Source: Aldehydirespirator sp965221605 (lineage in GTDB: Bacteria > Actinomycetota > Acidimicrobiia > Acidimicrobiales > Aldehydirespiratoraceae). From it: DNA of 64,000 bases. The notes beneath the pieces are model-generated. The model was not told where the DNA came from. It saw only the letters and a list, made by a program, of their open reading frames with translations, and searched no databases. The position numbers were made by a program, and so were the translations under genes. Of this stretch, positions 1 to 8,559 are shown one piece after another; the stretch's first letter is position 1; each line of letters opens with the position of its first letter. The stretch is taken from NCBI GenBank assembly GCA_965221605.1, contig CBDCSK010000002.1, forward strand, positions 1-64,000, given 5' to 3'.

Positions 1-1
1 A

Positions 2-1465
2 GACGCAGCCGGAATACTGCGGGGCACCGGCTGCACCTCCGACCGGCTGTGTCCGCAGGAGCCGCTGCCCCGCTGGGCGATGGCCGTCTGGCTGGTGCGG
101 GCCCTCGACGGGAGCGACCCACCGCATTCCGGCGCTTCGCGCTTCGCCGACGTCGAGTCGTGGCGATGGTGGGCTCCCCACGTGGAGCGGCTCGCCGACC
201 TTGGCATCACCGCGGGATGCGCCAGGACTCCGGCCCGCTACTGCCCGGACCTGCCTGTCACCCGAGCCGAGACGGCCAGCTTCCTGCGTCGGGCTCTCCG
301 GCTCAGCCCGGCGCCCCCGGCGGGGTTCACCGACACCAACCGCAGCGTCCACGAATCAGCCATCGACGCGCTGGCCGGTGCCGGCATCACCGCGGGATGC
401 GCCAGGACTCCGGCCCGCTACTGCCCGAGCGTGGCTGTCACCCGCGCCCAGATGGCCTCGCTGCTGCTCCGGGCGCTGCGGTTCAACGCCACCGTGACGT
501 GGCTGTCAGCGGGCGATTCGTACTCGTCGGGGGTGGGAACGGACCCGCACGCCACCGGGCCGTGCCGGCGGAGCCCGCAAGCGGCCGGCCCGGCCGCGGT
601 GGGGCTGCTCCGGCGGCAGGGATGGACGATCAGCCACACCCACACCGCCTGTGAGGGCGGGTTCGTGGAGGACATGTTCAACCGGAGATCTCAGGGATCC
701 GGGCAGATGTCGATTTGGGAGGAGCACGTCGAAGCCCTCGGAGGCCCGGGGCGGGTCGACATCGTCACCCTGTCGCTGGGAGGCAATGACATCGGCTTCG
801 AGGAGGTGGTCCTGGCCTGCGTCCCGTTCACCCGGATCACCGAACTCCTCCTCGGCTGCCCGTCGGAGTCAGCGCTGCAGGCTCGGATCGACGGCCTGGT
901 CGATCCGGTCAAGGCCTGCCCGGGCAGCACCCGCCGGGGGTCGAGGCCGGACTACGGCTGCGAGCTCCGCATCGACGGTCAGCAGTACGGGTCGATCTCC
1001 GACTTCTACCGCGCCATCGTCACCGGGCGGCTCACCGAGCGGGGCCGCCTGTACGTGATCGGCTACCCGAGCCTGATCGCCCCCTCCAGCGAATGGAGGC
1101 TGTTCGATCCGTGCCGGGTGCTGTACAAGCCCGACACCGTCGACCGGCTGGGGAGGCTGGCCGAGCACCTCAACCGGCAGCTGGCCGCGGCGGTGCGGCA
1201 GGCCAACGAGGCGCTAGGCAGTGAGCGGATCCATTACGTAGACACCTACACGTCGTTCCGTCGGGACGGGCACGAGGTATGCGGGCGGGGCTCCGACTTC
1301 ATTCACGGCATCACCCATGTGGGTACCAACCCGCTGACGGGTTGGTACCGGAGCTTCCACCTGAACAACGCCGGCCACGCCGAGGTGGCCCGGCTCCTCG
1401 CGGCCAGAGTCGAGGCGACCTTCCAAGCCCCTCCCGGCGTGCCGCAGCCCCGCGGCCCATCCTGA
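2..1465 (+). CDS. SLH-like repeat / SGNH-GDSL hydrolase, 5' partial
   Basis: The reading frame is open from base 2, so the gene starts before the window. The N-terminal part has at least three SLH-like repeats (pattern FADV..W..PHVERLADLGITAGC...YCP...VTRAEMA..LLRAL), probably holding the protein at the cell surface. From about base 505 an SGNH hydrolase domain follows: block I SAGDSYSSG supplies the nucleophilic Ser, LGGNDIGF is the oxyanion Gly/Asn block, and HLNNAGH near the C-terminus carries the catalytic His. Such enzymes cleave esters of lipids or polysaccharides; the substrate cannot be told. Cysteines inside the repeats could form disulfides. The domain call is firm, the surface location is inferred from the repeats. 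Confidence 0.88.
   Translation, partial: DAAGILRGTGCTSDRLCPQEPLPRWAMAVWLVRALDGSDPPHSGASRFADVESWRWWAPHVERLADLGITAGCARTPARYCPDLPVTRAETASFLRRALRLSPAPPAGFTDTNRSVHESAIDALAGAGITAGCARTPARYCPSVAVTRAQMASLLLRALRFNATVTWLSAGDSYSSGVGTDPHATGPCRRSPQAAGPAAVGLLRRQGWTISHTHTACEGGFVEDMFNRRSQGSGQMSIWEEHVEALGGPGRVDIVTLSLGGNDIGFEEVVLACVPFTRITELLLGCPSESALQARIDGLVDPVKACPGSTRRGSRPDYGCELRIDGQQYGSISDFYRAIVTGRLTERGRLYVIGYPSLIAPSSEWRLFDPCRVLYKPDTVDRLGRLAEHLNRQLAAAVRQANEALGSERIHYVDTYTSFRRDGHEVCGRGSDFIHGITHVGTNPLTGWYRSFHLNNAGHAEVARLLAARVEATFQAPPGVPQPRGPS
203..427 (+). repeat. Exact 45-bp duplication inside two SLH-like repeats
   Basis: Bases 203-247 and 383-427 are identical over 45 bp, exactly 180 bp apart, while the DNA on either side of each copy has diverged. 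The copies encode the GITAGCARTPARYCP core of neighbouring SLH-like repeats. Identity at DNA level points to recent gene conversion or unequal crossover between repeats. Confidence 0.9.
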
Positions 1466-1494
1466 CCGAGCCGTTCCGAGCCACCGGCAAGGTC

Positions 1495-1929
1495 ATGGCC
1501 GAGCTCCAGGGCTTCGCCGACTACCCGTTCGCCACCGTTCCGCACCCGGTGGCCAGCCTCTCCATCGATCAGGTGAATGCTCTGGCCGACGCGGTCACGC
1601 CCGAGGTCGAGCGCCTGCTCCTCGGTGGCGTGGCCGATCCACCGTCGGCCGAAGCCAGCACCAGCGGCGAGCGGACGGGACTTGAAGATGTGGTGGAGGC
1701 CCTGGCTGAGGGCCTGAGGGCCGATCGCGCCGACCTGACCGCCGAGCGGACGGGAAACACCATCACGTTCCGGCTCCACATCCCCGACGAAGCGTGCGCG
1801 GAGTGCGTCATGCCGTCGTCGATGCTGGTCCCGATGTTCCAGCGCCGCATCGACCAAGAACTCGGTCCCGGACTGACCGTTGAGTTGGAGGACCCCCGAA
1901 CTTCTGTGAGCCAGCGGCCCAGCGAGTAG
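1495..1929 (+). CDS. Hypothetical protein, 144 aa
   Basis: No family is recognised with confidence. The ATG at 1495 is chosen because upstream sequence in this frame overlaps the hydrolase gene and looks non-coding. The C-terminal half, with a short Cys-x2-Cys stretch (residues near ACAECVMP) followed by a predicted amphipathic segment, loosely resembles small Fe-S scaffold (NifU-like) domains. That resemblance, and the position next to mrp and erpA, is only suggestive. It lies 29 bp after the hydrolase stop on the same strand and is convergent with mrp. Confidence 0.6.
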   Translation: MAELQGFADYPFATVPHPVASLSIDQVNALADAVTPEVERLLLGGVADPPSAEASTSGERTGLEDVVEALAEGLRADRADLTAERTGNTITFRLHIPDEACAECVMPSSMLVPMFQRRIDQELGPGLTVELEDPRTSVSQRPSE

Positions 1930-1952
1930 GCGTAGCGTCCTATGGCAGCCCG

Positions 1953-3116
1953 TCAGGCGTCGGCGGCGTCCAGGGCGGCTGCGGCTGCTTCGAGCATCCG
2001 GGCGCTGCAGCCGGCCATCTCCACCGGCGGAACGTGCTCCTCGGACAGGGCGAGAGCCACCGACTTCAGTGCCTTCGCCGCGACGCTGGCACCGAGCACA
2101 GCCGGCTCGCCGAGGTCGGACCCTTCGGCCACCGCAGGATCGAGCGGGATGCGGCCCAGCAGGGGCGCTCCTATCTCCGCGGCCAGCGCCTCACCCCCGC
2201 CCGAGCCGAACACCGCCTGGTGCTCGCCGTCCGGTGTCACCAGATAGCTCATGTTCTCCACGACGCCCACGATGCGCAGGTAGTTCTTGCGGCCCATGTC
2301 GGCCACCCGGGCGGCCACCTTCTGGGCGGCCACGGCCGGGGTGGTGACGATGATCATCTCGGCTCGGGGCAGCATCTTGGCCAGGCCCATCTGCACGTCG
2401 CCGGTTCCGGGCGGCATGTCGATCAGCAGGTAGTCGAGGTCGTCGCTCCAGCGGACGTCCTCACAGAAGTGCTGCACGGCGCGGTTGAGCATCAGGCCCC
2501 GCCACATCAGCGCCGAGTCCTCCCGGTCGACCAGGAAGCCCATCGACACCACCTCGAGGCGACCGTCGCCGACGACCCGGGTGAGGGGCACGATCTTGCC
2601 GTCGCGGGAGTGCAGGTCCCCGTCCACCCCCAGCATCCGGGGCACCGAGTACCCCCAGATGTCGGCGTCCATCACCCCGACGTTGAACCCCTCCTCTGCG
2701 AGCGCGGCCGCCAGGTTGGTCGTCACCGTGGACTTGCCCACGCCGCCCTTGCCGCTGGCCACCATCAGCACCTTGGTGGTGGGCGGGATGGCGGTGTCAG
2801 GTGCCCGCTGAGACACGTTGAAACGGGCCTTGGCCATGGCCGCGGTCTTCTCCTCGGCGGTCAGCTCGGCCCACACGATGCGCACCTTGGTAACTCCCGG
2901 GAGGGATTCCAGCCTCGCCTTCACATCCTTCTGGATCTGGGCTCTCAGCGGGCAGCCCGCCGTCGTCAGGGCGATCTCGATGCGCACCAGCCCGTCATCG
3001 GACACCTGCGCGCCCCGGGCCATGCCCAGCTCAACCAGGTTGCTTCCCAGTTCAGGATCGACCACACCCCGCATCAGTTCCAGGACGTCCTCGGCCGTCG
3101 GCACGGTCGTGGTCAC
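1953..3116 (-). CDS. mrp: Mrp/NBP35-family Fe-S carrier ATPase
   Basis: A 387-aa protein with an N-terminal MIP18/DUF59 domain (residues 1-90, conserved Cys in TTAGCPL) and a C-terminal P-loop ATPase whose deviant Walker A GKGGVGKST lies at residues 122-130. Family members bind and hand over Fe-S clusters to apo-proteins in the cytosol. The CxxC usually found after ENMSY is absent (ENMSYLVTPDG), as I recall for actinobacterial Mrp. It is divergent from erpA, another Fe-S maturation gene, with a 126-bp shared promoter region. Confidence 0.95.
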   Translation of the reverse strand: MTTTVPTAEDVLELMRGVVDPELGSNLVELGMARGAQVSDDGLVRIEIALTTAGCPLRAQIQKDVKARLESLPGVTKVRIVWAELTAEEKTAAMAKARFNVSQRAPDTAIPPTTKVLMVASGKGGVGKSTVTTNLAAALAEEGFNVGVMDADIWGYSVPRMLGVDGDLHSRDGKIVPLTRVVGDGRLEVVSMGFLVDREDSALMWRGLMLNRAVQHFCEDVRWSDDLDYLLIDMPPGTGDVQMGLAKMLPRAEMIIVTTPAVAAQKVAARVADMGRKNYLRIVGVVENMSYLVTPDGEHQAVFGSGGGEALAAEIGAPLLGRIPLDPAVAEGSDLGEPAVLGASVAAKALKSVALALSEEHVPPVEMAGCSARMLEAAAAALDAADA

Positions 3117-3242
3117 GACCCGATGCTACCGGCGGGTCCTGCCCGGTCGATCCGACCGTGGGGAGCATGAGTAGCCCCTGCCGCCGCGGGCCGCTAACTT
3201 GGGTCCTGCAACCGCCGTTGCCCAACCTCACGGAGAGCCGTT

Positions 3243-3563
3243 GTGATCACACTCACCGACCAGGCGTCCGACAAGGTGTCGGAGCTCATCAAGGCCGAGA
3301 ACGAGGACGGACTGTCGCTGCGGGTGGCCGTCCGCCCGGGAGGCTGCTCGGGCTTCTCGTACGAGATGTACTTCGACACCGACATCACCGAGGGCGACGC
3401 GACCGCGACGTTCGGCGACGTACAGGTGGTCGTCGACCCGTCCTCGGCCATGCTGCTCGATGGAGCCACGCTCGACTATTCCGACGGCCTGCAGTCAGCC
3501 GGGTTCTCGATCGACAACCCCAACGCCCAGCGAAGCTGCGGCTGCGGCCAGAGCTTCAGCTAA
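3243..3563 (+). CDS. erpA: HesB/IscA-type Fe-S insertion protein
   Basis: A 106-aa A-type carrier with the three invariant cysteines: C35 in PGGCSGFSY and C99/C101 in SCGCGQSF. These ligate an iron-sulfur cluster in transit to target enzymes. Start is a GTG at 3243, preceded by GGAGA at suitable spacing. The gene is divergent from mrp; the inverted repeat GCAAC-N4-GTTGC around 3209-3222 lies in the shared intergenic region and may be regulatory. The stop overlaps the stop of the decayed gene on the other strand. Confidence 0.95.
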   Translation: MITLTDQASDKVSELIKAENEDGLSLRVAVRPGGCSGFSYEMYFDTDITEGDATATFGDVQVVVDPSSAMLLDGATLDYSDGLQSAGFSIDNPNAQRSCGCGQSFS

Positions 3564-3926
3564 GCCTCAAGTCGCGGCGGCACGGCCGCACGCAAGCCCA
3601 GCAGGAGATCGGCATCCCGCACCTGCTGCACAAGGGACTCCCATAACTGCCGCACGGTGTCGGGGGCTAACCCAGGTGTCGATTTGGCACCCATGCGCAG
3701 CGTATTGGTGAAGCACTCTTCAGGAAGCTCGATGCTCGGTCGCTTGAACCCCGCATTTCCACCCGCCTCCACCGCAGGGAAGAAGCTGAACATTCCATCC
3801 ACCGGATCGGTCGGCGTCGCTCCCCAGTAGAGCCTGAAAGCTCGTTCCCGCGTCGTTTTCGGCGAGCGGTCCAGCCGTCACGTCCAGGAAGGCTTCTGGC
3901 ACGAAGTCGGGCAGAGAATGGCGAGC
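3560..3926 (-). pseudogene. Decayed gene truncated by IS256 copy 1
   Basis: Reading on the minus strand away from the IS edge at 3926, one frame gives natural-looking coding sequence (SLPDFVPEAFLDVTAGPL) up to about 3838. After that the sensible sequence continues in another frame (LYWGATPTDPVDGMFSFFPA ... to the stop at 3560). The two halves together read like one protein broken by a single frameshift, and its 5' end is missing at the IS junction. The product is unknown. The frameshift and junction are visible directly; that both parts were one gene is inferred from the way they join. Confidence 0.6.
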
Positions 3927-5371
3927 GGTGGCGTCCCAGATTGGGTGTAATAGCGGTTGGGGTGCAGGTTCCGGGGGTCATGTTAGGCGGCGATTGTGAC
4001 GGTGCGGTCGGGCTGGTCGCTGACGGTGTGGGCGGGTTGGTGGAGCTGGTGGCGGAGCTCGGTGAGGCACCGGGCGATGGCGGGGGTGTAGGTGAGTCCG
4101 CGCCAGCCCGCTGAGGCCCGGTCGAGCACGGCCCAGACCAGTGTGAGGCAGCTGGCTTCGCCGGGGAGCCGGCCGATGACTTTGACTCTTCGGCGGGTCT
4201 CGCCGAAGGTGCGCTCGATCAGGTTGGTGTGGCGGATCCTGCGCCAGTGCTCGGCGGGGAACCGCAGGTGCGCGGTGAGCGCCTGTCGGTCGCTGAGCAG
4301 ACAGCGCACGGCGGCGGGGAACTCGCTGTCGTAGCGGCGGGCGAAGCCGTCGATGCCGGCCTGGGCGTGCCGCACCGCCCCCTGGCCGGGCTCGATGTCG
4401 TCGGGCAGGTCGAACAACTCCCAGAACGCGGCCTTGATCTCGTCGCGGCGCCCGGCGGGGACTTTGGCCACCACGTTGCGGCAGCGGTGGATGAGGCACC
4501 TCTGGCGCAGCGCGGAGGCCATGGTGGTCTCGATGGCGCCGATGAGGCCGGCCGCGCCGTCTGAGATGACCAGCAGCGGCGGCCTGAGGCCCCGGTGTGT
4601 GAGGTCGGCGAGGAAGCCGGCCCAGGCGTCATAGGACTCGTCGCCGCCGGGCTCGACGGCCAACAGCACCGGCCGACCCAGTGTGGTGATGCCGTAGGCG
4701 ACCAGCACCGGCTCAGCCCGCGATCCGTCGTGCATCTTGAAGTGCGACCCGTCGAGGAACAGGTAGTCCAGCTCGACGTCGGAGAGGTCGCGGCCGCGGA
4801 ACGTGTCGAACTCGTCCCGCAGCCGGGCGCAGACCCGGCTGGCGGTGGACTTCGACAGCGCGGCCTCAGGGCCCAGCGCCTCCGCCAACAGGGCCTCAAT
4901 GTCGCGATCTGACAGGCCCCGCACCCACGCCGAGATGACCAGCGCCTCCAGCGGCTCAGAGCGCACCACCCCCTTGCCCAGCAGCTGCGACGCGAACGCC
5001 TCGGTGGTGTTGCGCAGCTTCGGGCGCTTCAGCGCCACGGGCCCCGCGGTGGTCTTGACCGTCAGGTCGCCGTAGCCGTTGCGCTGCCCGGCGCGCTCTC
5101 CGCCGGCGCGGGAGTTCCAGCCCCGCCCCAGCCAGGAGGTGACCTCGTCCTCGAGGACCTGCTGCAACACAAGCCGCGCCGACAGGCGCATCACCTCCTC
5201 GAGGACCTCCGCGATGTCGCGGCCCGAGCCGAACAGCTCGTCGATCTCGGCGCGGACAGCTTCTGTGGGCGATACTCGTGTTGGCACGGGCGTAGGTCTC
5301 CTTCTTGAGTTGACAGGTTCTCGAAAGAACCTACGCCCCTGCTGCTATTACACCGGCGATGAGACGCCACC
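3927..5371 (-). mobile_element. IS256-family insertion sequence, copy 1 (1445 bp)
   Basis: Bounded by imperfect inverted repeats beginning GGTGGCGTC, with a shared inner block GGTGTAATAGC. It carries one transposase gene on the minus strand and has exactly the same length as copy 2 at 20274. The flanking 9-mers (ATGGCGAGC left, CCAGCCTCG right) do not match, so no target duplication is left. This suggests a deletion or recombination at one edge after insertion. A broken gene lies on the left flank. Confidence 0.92.
3983..5287 (-). CDS. IS256-family (Mutator-type) transposase
   Basis: A 434-aa DDE transposase, full length for the family. Catalytic residues: D179 in FLDGSHFKM, D243 in VISDGAAGL and E358 in NLIERTFGE, with the conserved C-x2-H (RQRCLIHRCRNV) between the second Asp and the Glu. 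It catalyses cut or copy transposition of the surrounding element. The copy at 20330 is the same length with scattered substitutions, so the two are not a very recent duplication of each other. Confidence 0.96.
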   Translation of the reverse strand: MPTRVSPTEAVRAEIDELFGSGRDIAEVLEEVMRLSARLVLQQVLEDEVTSWLGRGWNSRAGGERAGQRNGYGDLTVKTTAGPVALKRPKLRNTTEAFASQLLGKGVVRSEPLEALVISAWVRGLSDRDIEALLAEALGPEAALSKSTASRVCARLRDEFDTFRGRDLSDVELDYLFLDGSHFKMHDGSRAEPVLVAYGITTLGRPVLLAVEPGGDESYDAWAGFLADLTHRGLRPPLLVISDGAAGLIGAIETTMASALRQRCLIHRCRNVVAKVPAGRRDEIKAAFWELFDLPDDIEPGQGAVRHAQAGIDGFARRYDSEFPAAVRCLLSDRQALTAHLRFPAEHWRRIRHTNLIERTFGETRRRVKVIGRLPGEASCLTLVWAVLDRASAGWRGLTYTPAIARCLTELRHQLHQPAHTVSDQPDRTVTIAA

Positions 5372-5384
5372 CCAGCCTCGCCTA

Positions 5385-5861
5385 ATGCTGAAGATCGAGT
5401 TCCGCGTCTCGCTAGACGACGAGTCCAACTATCTAGCCGTGCAGCAGTCGACCTACGGATTGTGGGTTCGCCCTGATCTACACCGTAAGGCGCGACCTGT
5501 GTTCCGCATCGAGTACATCCGTGACGCGCGCAACACACCTCCCGCGCACGTGCACATTCACGCTGAATCGATGGAGTTCGGATGGATCTACGGAACCTCG
5601 AGACTGGCTCCGCCCAGGCTCGAGGAGATCCATTTCCCGGTGGGCGGACGCCGGTTTCGGCCAACTGTCGAAGAGCTGCTCAGGTTTCTGAACCGGGAGA
5701 ACCTTTTTGTCAATTGGCTTCCCGGATGGGACGTCCTAATCGAGGAATCGCTTGAAGACTGGGAGTGGAACCAGGCTCGCGCAACGGTGCGACAGCACAC
5801 AGACGCCGCGGTTGACCAACTGAGAGCCATGGGTTATGAGGTGACGCCGCCGGAACAATGA
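5385..5861 (+). CDS. Hypothetical protein, 158 aa, possibly 5' truncated
   Basis: The ATG at 5385 lies only 13 bp outside the right end of IS256 copy 1. The protein is soluble-looking, with a motif-like stretch IEYIRDARNTPPAHVHIHAE rich in His (HVHIHAE) and an acidic, Trp-rich C-terminal half (LPGWDVLIEESLEDWEW). I do not recognise the family. Because the IS has no target duplication here, the original N-terminus may have been lost and the present start may be secondary. Confidence 0.6.
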   Translation: MLKIEFRVSLDDESNYLAVQQSTYGLWVRPDLHRKARPVFRIEYIRDARNTPPAHVHIHAESMEFGWIYGTSRLAPPRLEEIHFPVGGRRFRPTVEELLRFLNRENLFVNWLPGWDVLIEESLEDWEWNQARATVRQHTDAAVDQLRAMGYEVTPPEQ

Positions 5862-5877
5862 CCGTCAGCACGGGGGT

Positions 5878-7167
5878 TCAGTTGCAGACCCCGTTGGCGC
5901 TTACGCCTCGGTGGCTGTGGCAGAGGACCGTGCGCTCGACGCTCTTGAGAGTGAACGGGCCGGGATCGTCCTCGGTCCAGTTCTCCGCCGGGTGGGCGAA
6001 TATCACGAGGCGGAACCCCCGGACCGAGTCGTCGCCGATGCCGACGATGTCGATGGCTACCCGCCCGAGATCGCCGGAGAGGCCGGGAGCCCCCGACACC
6101 ACGACACTGGACTGGGGCTCCTGACTCACCATGGTCTGCGCCACCGCGAGTCCCAGCTCGCCCATGGTGTCGGCCACCGGGAGCTCGCCCAAGGCGTCGA
6201 CCACCTCGGCGGTGGCGTCGTCGGTGCTTCCGGCCGGCGCAAGAAAGGTGCCGCTGGCCCAGCCCAGTAGGTCTCCAACCTGCAACTCGTGCCAGATGGT
6301 CGTGGGCAACTGCCGGCTGTTGCCGGTGGCGACAACCCCGCCCTGCAGATCGACGGTGGCGATGATGTCGTCGGAGCCCGGCTGCCGCACGTAGACGGCC
6401 GGATCGCGCCCCCCGTCCATCACGTTGTCCAGCCGGGCGATGACGGTGCCGTTGGGGCCGTCACGGAAGTTCAGAGCACTGTCATACCTGATCCCGACGA
6501 CTGCCAGCCCGGCGCCTGCCGGCGGGCCCAACTCGGACGGCTCGCCGGGCAGAGCCGCAGCCGCACCGCTGTCATCGGGCTCGGAAGCATCCTCATCGGC
6601 GCCGTCATCCTCCGGCATGGGCTCCTCAACGGATGCCTCCTCGGAAATCGGAGGATCCTCAAGGGGTTCCTCCGGCATGGGCTCCTCAGCGGGTTCCTCC
6701 CCGGAAACGGCAGCATCCTCAGACGCCGCCGCGTCGTCGGCGCCGGTGGCTCCGCCAGCTGCGTCGGCCGCCACCAAAGCAGTGGCCGCAAGGTTCCGCG
6801 TCTCCTCCAGCTGGGCCTCGAGCCGGGCAATGACCTCGGGATCGACGGTCTCGCCGGCTGACACAACCGCGTCCGCCAGTGCCGCCTCTGCGGCCGCTGC
6901 CTTGGCAGCGGCCTCTTCGGCTATGACGATGGCAGCATCGGCCATCGCGGTGGCCGAACCGGCCTCGTCCTGGGCCGAGGCCGCGTCGTCCCGGGCCTGT
7001 TCAAGGGCCGCGGTCTCGGCCGGGTCGCTCCCGGGCTCACCCAGGAGAGCGACCACCACGGCCAAGGCGGCGATGACCATCGCGGCAGCCGCGACCACCA
7101 TCGCCCGCCTGGCCACAACCAGCGCGGCAGGGAACGGGGGCCGCATCGGCGATCTCTGTTCGGTCAT
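5878..7167 (-). CDS. Membrane-anchored coiled-coil protein with SH3-like domain
   Basis: About 429 aa from the ATG at 7167; an in-frame start at 7233 also exists. One transmembrane segment (roughly residues 14-43, VVVAAAAMVIAALAVVVALL) is followed by an Ala/Glu-rich predicted coiled coil and a long acidic Pro/Glu linker with repeated EEPMPE units. Near the middle an SH3_3-type domain is visible (ALNFRDGPNG ... GWASGTFL). The C-terminal 100 residues are unassigned. Bacterial SH3 domains often bind peptidoglycan, so an extracytoplasmic wall-associated role is inferred. Confidence 0.75.
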   Translation of the reverse strand: MTEQRSPMRPPFPAALVVARRAMVVAAAAMVIAALAVVVALLGEPGSDPAETAALEQARDDAASAQDEAGSATAMADAAIVIAEEAAAKAAAAEAALADAVVSAGETVDPEVIARLEAQLEETRNLAATALVAADAAGGATGADDAAASEDAAVSGEEPAEEPMPEEPLEDPPISEEASVEEPMPEDDGADEDASEPDDSGAAAALPGEPSELGPPAGAGLAVVGIRYDSALNFRDGPNGTVIARLDNVMDGGRDPAVYVRQPGSDDIIATVDLQGGVVATGNSRQLPTTIWHELQVGDLLGWASGTFLAPAGSTDDATAEVVDALGELPVADTMGELGLAVAQTMVSQEPQSSVVVSGAPGLSGDLGRVAIDIVGIGDDSVRGFRLVIFAHPAENWTEDDPGPFTLKSVERTVLCHSHRGVSANGVCN

Positions 7168-7374
7168 CGGTCGACGCTCATAGACCGCGAGTATGGCAGG
7201 ACGGCGACCACCGTCCGGTGACCGTCGCGACATCGCCTCGATCCGGCCGGCGCGAGCCGGATCGCCTGTGAGGTCGCCTCTCAGTCCGGAACCAGCTCCA
7301 AGGCCCGGCCGAGCGTGTCCAGCCGCTCCTCGACGGTGTCACCAGCGGGATACCGGCGCAGTCGCAAGCCGACG

Positions 7375-8544
7375 TCAGGAGCCAGCGGGCGGCTGCTCCG
7401 ACCGGGTCTTGATCCCGTCCACCACCCGCTGCATGTTGGCCCGGTGCTCGCTGATGCGGCGAGCAATGATGCGAGGCTCCAGGTCGGGCCGGGACTCGAT
7501 GATGCTGTCCAGGCCGGACGGGCCGGGTCCCAGGATTCCCCGGAAGCGCAGGCGGGTGCCGCCCGCTATGGGCTCAAGCTCGAACCGCCAGCGGGCGCCG
7601 GGATTGTCGATGTCGCTGGTGCACCAGCCGAACGCGGCCCGCTCCTCGAACACGTCGACGAAACAGGTCGCCTCCCAGTCGCCCCGTCCCGGGTGGTGGT
7701 TGCGGCCGACGAAGCGGGCGCCCAGCGCCGGGCCGTCACGGCCGTCCTGCCACTCGGCGCCCCGGAACTCCTCGGAGAACTCCGCCGGCAGGTTGATGTC
7801 GGTGACACGGGCCCACACCGCGGCCGGATCGGCCCCGATGTCGGCCTCGGCGACGGTTCCGGGACCGTCGGCCACGCACACCGGGTCGCTGGGCCCCCGC
7901 TCGAAAGTGCGGGCGTAGCCGTCGAAGTAGGCGATCTCTCGGGCCGGATGGCGCCGGGCCGGCTTGAAGTCGGTGCCGACGGTCCACGCCACCGGGAACA
8001 TGGCGATCTCGGTCACGTCGGAGGGGATGCCCAGCAGTTCCTTGATGTCACCGGCGTTGACCAGACCGGCGGTGGTCCAGACCGTGCCCAGGCCCCGGGC
8101 CCGCAGGGCCAGGCAGAAGCTCCAGCCGCTCTGGATCACCGAGTCGAACAGGCCGGGCCGGCCGCTGCCGTCGTGGCGCCCGAGGATCACCGGGATGACG
8201 ATGGCGGGCACCTCGCCCAAGTGCTCGGCCAGGTGGGCCGATGACCGCATGGACCGCTCCCGGGGGTCTCCGGTGCCGGCCAGGCGGTCACGGGCCTCGA
8301 TCATGCGGTTGCCGATCACGTCGCGGTACAGCTCGGCCAGGCGCTGCTTGAGGTCGGGGTCGCGCACGATGAGCCACCGCCGGCTGCCCTGGTTTCCCCC
8401 GGTGGGCGCCTGCTCGGCGATGTCTATGCAATCCAGGATGATCTCGTCGTCCACGTCGCGTTCGAGGTCCAAGCGCCGGCGCACCGCCCGGGTGGTGGTG
8501 AGCACCCCGTCCACTGCCGCGGTGACGGCAGGATCAATCTGCAT
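7375..8544 (-). CDS. Nitroreductase-family flavoprotein fused to SRPBCC domain
   Basis: 389 aa. Residues about 10-215 are a nitroreductase domain (TTTRAVRRRLD for FMN phosphate, PTGGNQGSRRW, and LRARGLGTVWTTAG); these use FMN to reduce nitro or quinone-like groups or act as dehydrogenases. Residues about 230-375 form a START/polyketide-cyclase-like (SRPBCC) ligand-binding domain. The ATG at 8544 is preferred because GGAGAG sits 7 nt upstream; a GTG lies two codons earlier. The fusion is unusual and suggests a bulky hydrophobic substrate; the substrate is unknown. Confidence 0.88.
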   Translation of the reverse strand: MQIDPAVTAAVDGVLTTTRAVRRRLDLERDVDDEIILDCIDIAEQAPTGGNQGSRRWLIVRDPDLKQRLAELYRDVIGNRMIEARDRLAGTGDPRERSMRSSAHLAEHLGEVPAIVIPVILGRHDGSGRPGLFDSVIQSGWSFCLALRARGLGTVWTTAGLVNAGDIKELLGIPSDVTEIAMFPVAWTVGTDFKPARRHPAREIAYFDGYARTFERGPSDPVCVADGPGTVAEADIGADPAAVWARVTDINLPAEFSEEFRGAEWQDGRDGPALGARFVGRNHHPGRGDWEATCFVDVFEERAAFGWCTSDIDNPGARWRFELEPIAGGTRLRFRGILGPGPSGLDSIIESRPDLEPRIIARRISEHRANMQRVVDGIKTRSEQPPAGS

Positions 8545-8559
8545 GGTCACTCTCCATGG

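Noticed and set aside
7281..7386. Short minus-strand frame ending in GDTVEERLDTLGRALELVPD, possibly the tail of another gene
   Set aside because: The ending looks protein-like but overlaps the nitroreductase stop, has no start or body, and could not be tied to a family.
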